Below are positions 29,304 through 30,176 of a stretch of 30,176 nucleotides of DNA, in pieces. The stretch is from a virus, in IMG/VR virus record IMGVR_UViG_3300010392_003462, positions 1 to 30,176 of that record. One strand, written 5' to 3'. The notes under the pieces were generated by a model. That model saw nothing but the letters and a program-made list of their open reading frames with translations, searched no databases and was not told the origin of the DNA. The position numbers and the translations under genes were made by a program. How positions within the stretch are numbered: the stretch's first letter is position 1; every line of letters starts with the position of its first letter.

Positions 29304-29951
29304 TTACTCCTGTTCAAACACTTTATATAGATTTCGATCAAAATTCTCTTGATTTTTATTAAACGTATTCATCTTTTTTTGACCTGCTTTATCTATCAAT
29401 TCTTGTTCTTTGCGTGCCGCCGCTTCATCAACCGCCAGAATCGTGGTGATTGACGTATTCTGAGAAGTGATGACGCTGGCCTGACCGGGATTAGCAGAAC
29501 CGGATTTATCAGCATTACTTTTAGCGGCTTTATCTAAATTCAAAAGCGACCTAAGATCATCAATATAGGTTTTCTGATAATTAATATTGTCATAATCATT
29601 TACTAAATTATCCTTAGTTCCACTCAAACCGTATCGGGCGTTGCTAATTTTACCCCCAATACTGCCGTCGCTATTACTAAAACCATTACGGTACTTTAAT
29701 GTGTACTCTTTTAAATTAAAATTACGGGCATCTTCGTAAGCGCCATAAGCCCGGTTGATTGAATCATTTATTTCTGACGCTTTATCTAAAAACTCGATAG
29801 TAGATTCGTATGTGTCTACGGCAATCTTGCCAGCCGCCATTAACTCGGCGTGTACAGCAGGGTCATAACTTAAATCACCAACACCAGCCACACCAAACAC
29901 TGTGGATGGTGAAAAGATCAGTATTCCACAAATAATTAAAATATTACGCAT
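29304..29951 (-). CDS. virB5: VirB5/TrbJ-like T4SS periplasmic protein
   Basis: A 215-residue protein with a signal peptide (cleavage near residue 20, VFG) and long alpha helices with a conserved-looking end (KKMNTFNKNQENFDRNLYKVF). This layout fits VirB5/TrbJ, the minor pilus-tip protein, and the gene stands directly ahead of a VirB6-like gene as in many conjugative operons. Sequence motifs alone would not prove it. Confidence 0.62.
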   Translation of the reverse strand: MRNILIICGILIFSPSTVFGVAGVGDLSYDPAVHAELMAAGKIAVDTYESTIEFLDKASEINDSINRAYGAYEDARNFNLKEYTLKYRNGFSNSDGSIGGKISNARYGLSGTKDNLVNDYDNINYQKTYIDDLRSLLNLDKAAKSNADKSGSANPGQASVITSQNTSITTILAVDEAAARKEQELIDKAGQKKMNTFNKNQENFDRNLYKVFEQE

Positions 29952-30176
29952 GCAACCGCCCTCCTAATTTTTTCTCAAGTAATTCCATACGCTCAAAAGG
30001 GTCAGGAAATTCATCAGCAATCCCTTCCTTTAAGGTCAAGATATCCGGTGAGGTATTAGCCAAATTAAGCATAAATGGTGGTAGCGACAAATGTTGATGG
30101 TAGTATATATCCGCGTGCTTCATCATTTTTTCACGGTAAGGCAATTCAGCAGGATAAGGGAATATTTTCCATCGCT
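29944..30176 (-). CDS. Partial T4SS-operon protein (C-terminal 76 residues)
   Basis: The reading frame is open to the window edge (RWKIFPYPAELPYREKMM at the cut end), so the true start lies beyond 30176. It ends with a charged helix (PFERMELLEKKLGGR). The stop overlaps the VirB5-like gene by 8 bases. Unrecognised; it belongs to the same operon. Confidence 0.6.
   Translation of the reverse strand, partial: RWKIFPYPAELPYREKMMKHADIYYHQHLSLPPFMLNLANTSPDILTLKEGIADEFPDPFERMELLEKKLGGRLHA

Noticed and set aside
1-30176. tRNA or rRNA genes and insertion sequences
   Set aside because: No cloverleaf arms with TTCGANNC, no rRNA-like stretches and no transposase frames with terminal inverted repeats were seen.

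Overview
The window reads as part of a mobile element of an AT-rich, flagellated, probably gammaproteobacterial host. It combines a lambda-like phage early region (Cro-like and CI-like regulators, O- and P-like replication proteins, YqaJ exonuclease, RecT annealase) with a VirB-type conjugative type IV secretion system (T4SS). Host placement is inferred from the gene families and from promoters matching the enterobacterial flagellar sigma factor (sigma28, FliA). No organism can be named from the sequence alone.

Region 1 (1-7072, plus strand) is a chain of about 22 small genes. Two are recognisable: a RadC-like JAB-domain protein and a PAPS-reductase-like PP-loop enzyme. The others are unrecognised proteins of 45-109 residues. 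Eleven of the gaps between them carry a 27-base promoter of the form TAAAGTTT-N11-GCCGATAA, the textbook sigma28 consensus; four copies match at 16 of 16 positions. Most copies drive only one or two genes. The last one (5011) heads a tightly packed seven-gene run.

Region 2 (7125-12489, minus strand), read from right to left, is a lambda PR-like operon: Cro-like HTH gene, zinc-finger-like small protein, O-like initiator with tandem repeats inside its gene (candidate origin), P-like loader, a DUF1064-type nuclease, a GapR-like protein, a ParB-domain DNA methyltransferase, a terminase-small-subunit-like protein and a short P-loop ORF. The divergent regulatory gap 12490-12658 holds a 15-bp palindrome, a sigma70 promoter placed so that the Cro-like mRNA would be leaderless, and a promoter for the CI-like gene at 12659.

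Region 3 (13719-19247, plus strand) is the PL-like recombination operon: an unknown protein, YqaJ, RecT, a small protein, a RecF/Rad50-type ATPase and six small phage-type proteins. It is preceded by a weaker sigma28 site and a sigma70 promoter with two AGGTCAC direct repeats one helical turn apart. A further sigma28-like site lies inside recT.

Region 4 (30176-19227, minus strand) is the T4SS operon in the order VirB5, VirB6, small membrane protein, VirB8, VirB9, VirB10. It is followed by a possible degenerate tyrosine-recombinase-like protein, a Cas4-like nuclease split over two membrane proteins, an outer-membrane barrel, a 1103-residue surface lipoprotein and three small proteins. Genes overlap through most of its upstream half.

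The strongest novelty is a mobile element whose accessory genes, and perhaps its recombination operon, appear wired to the flagellar sigma factor. The split Cas4-like nuclease inside a T4SS operon is second.
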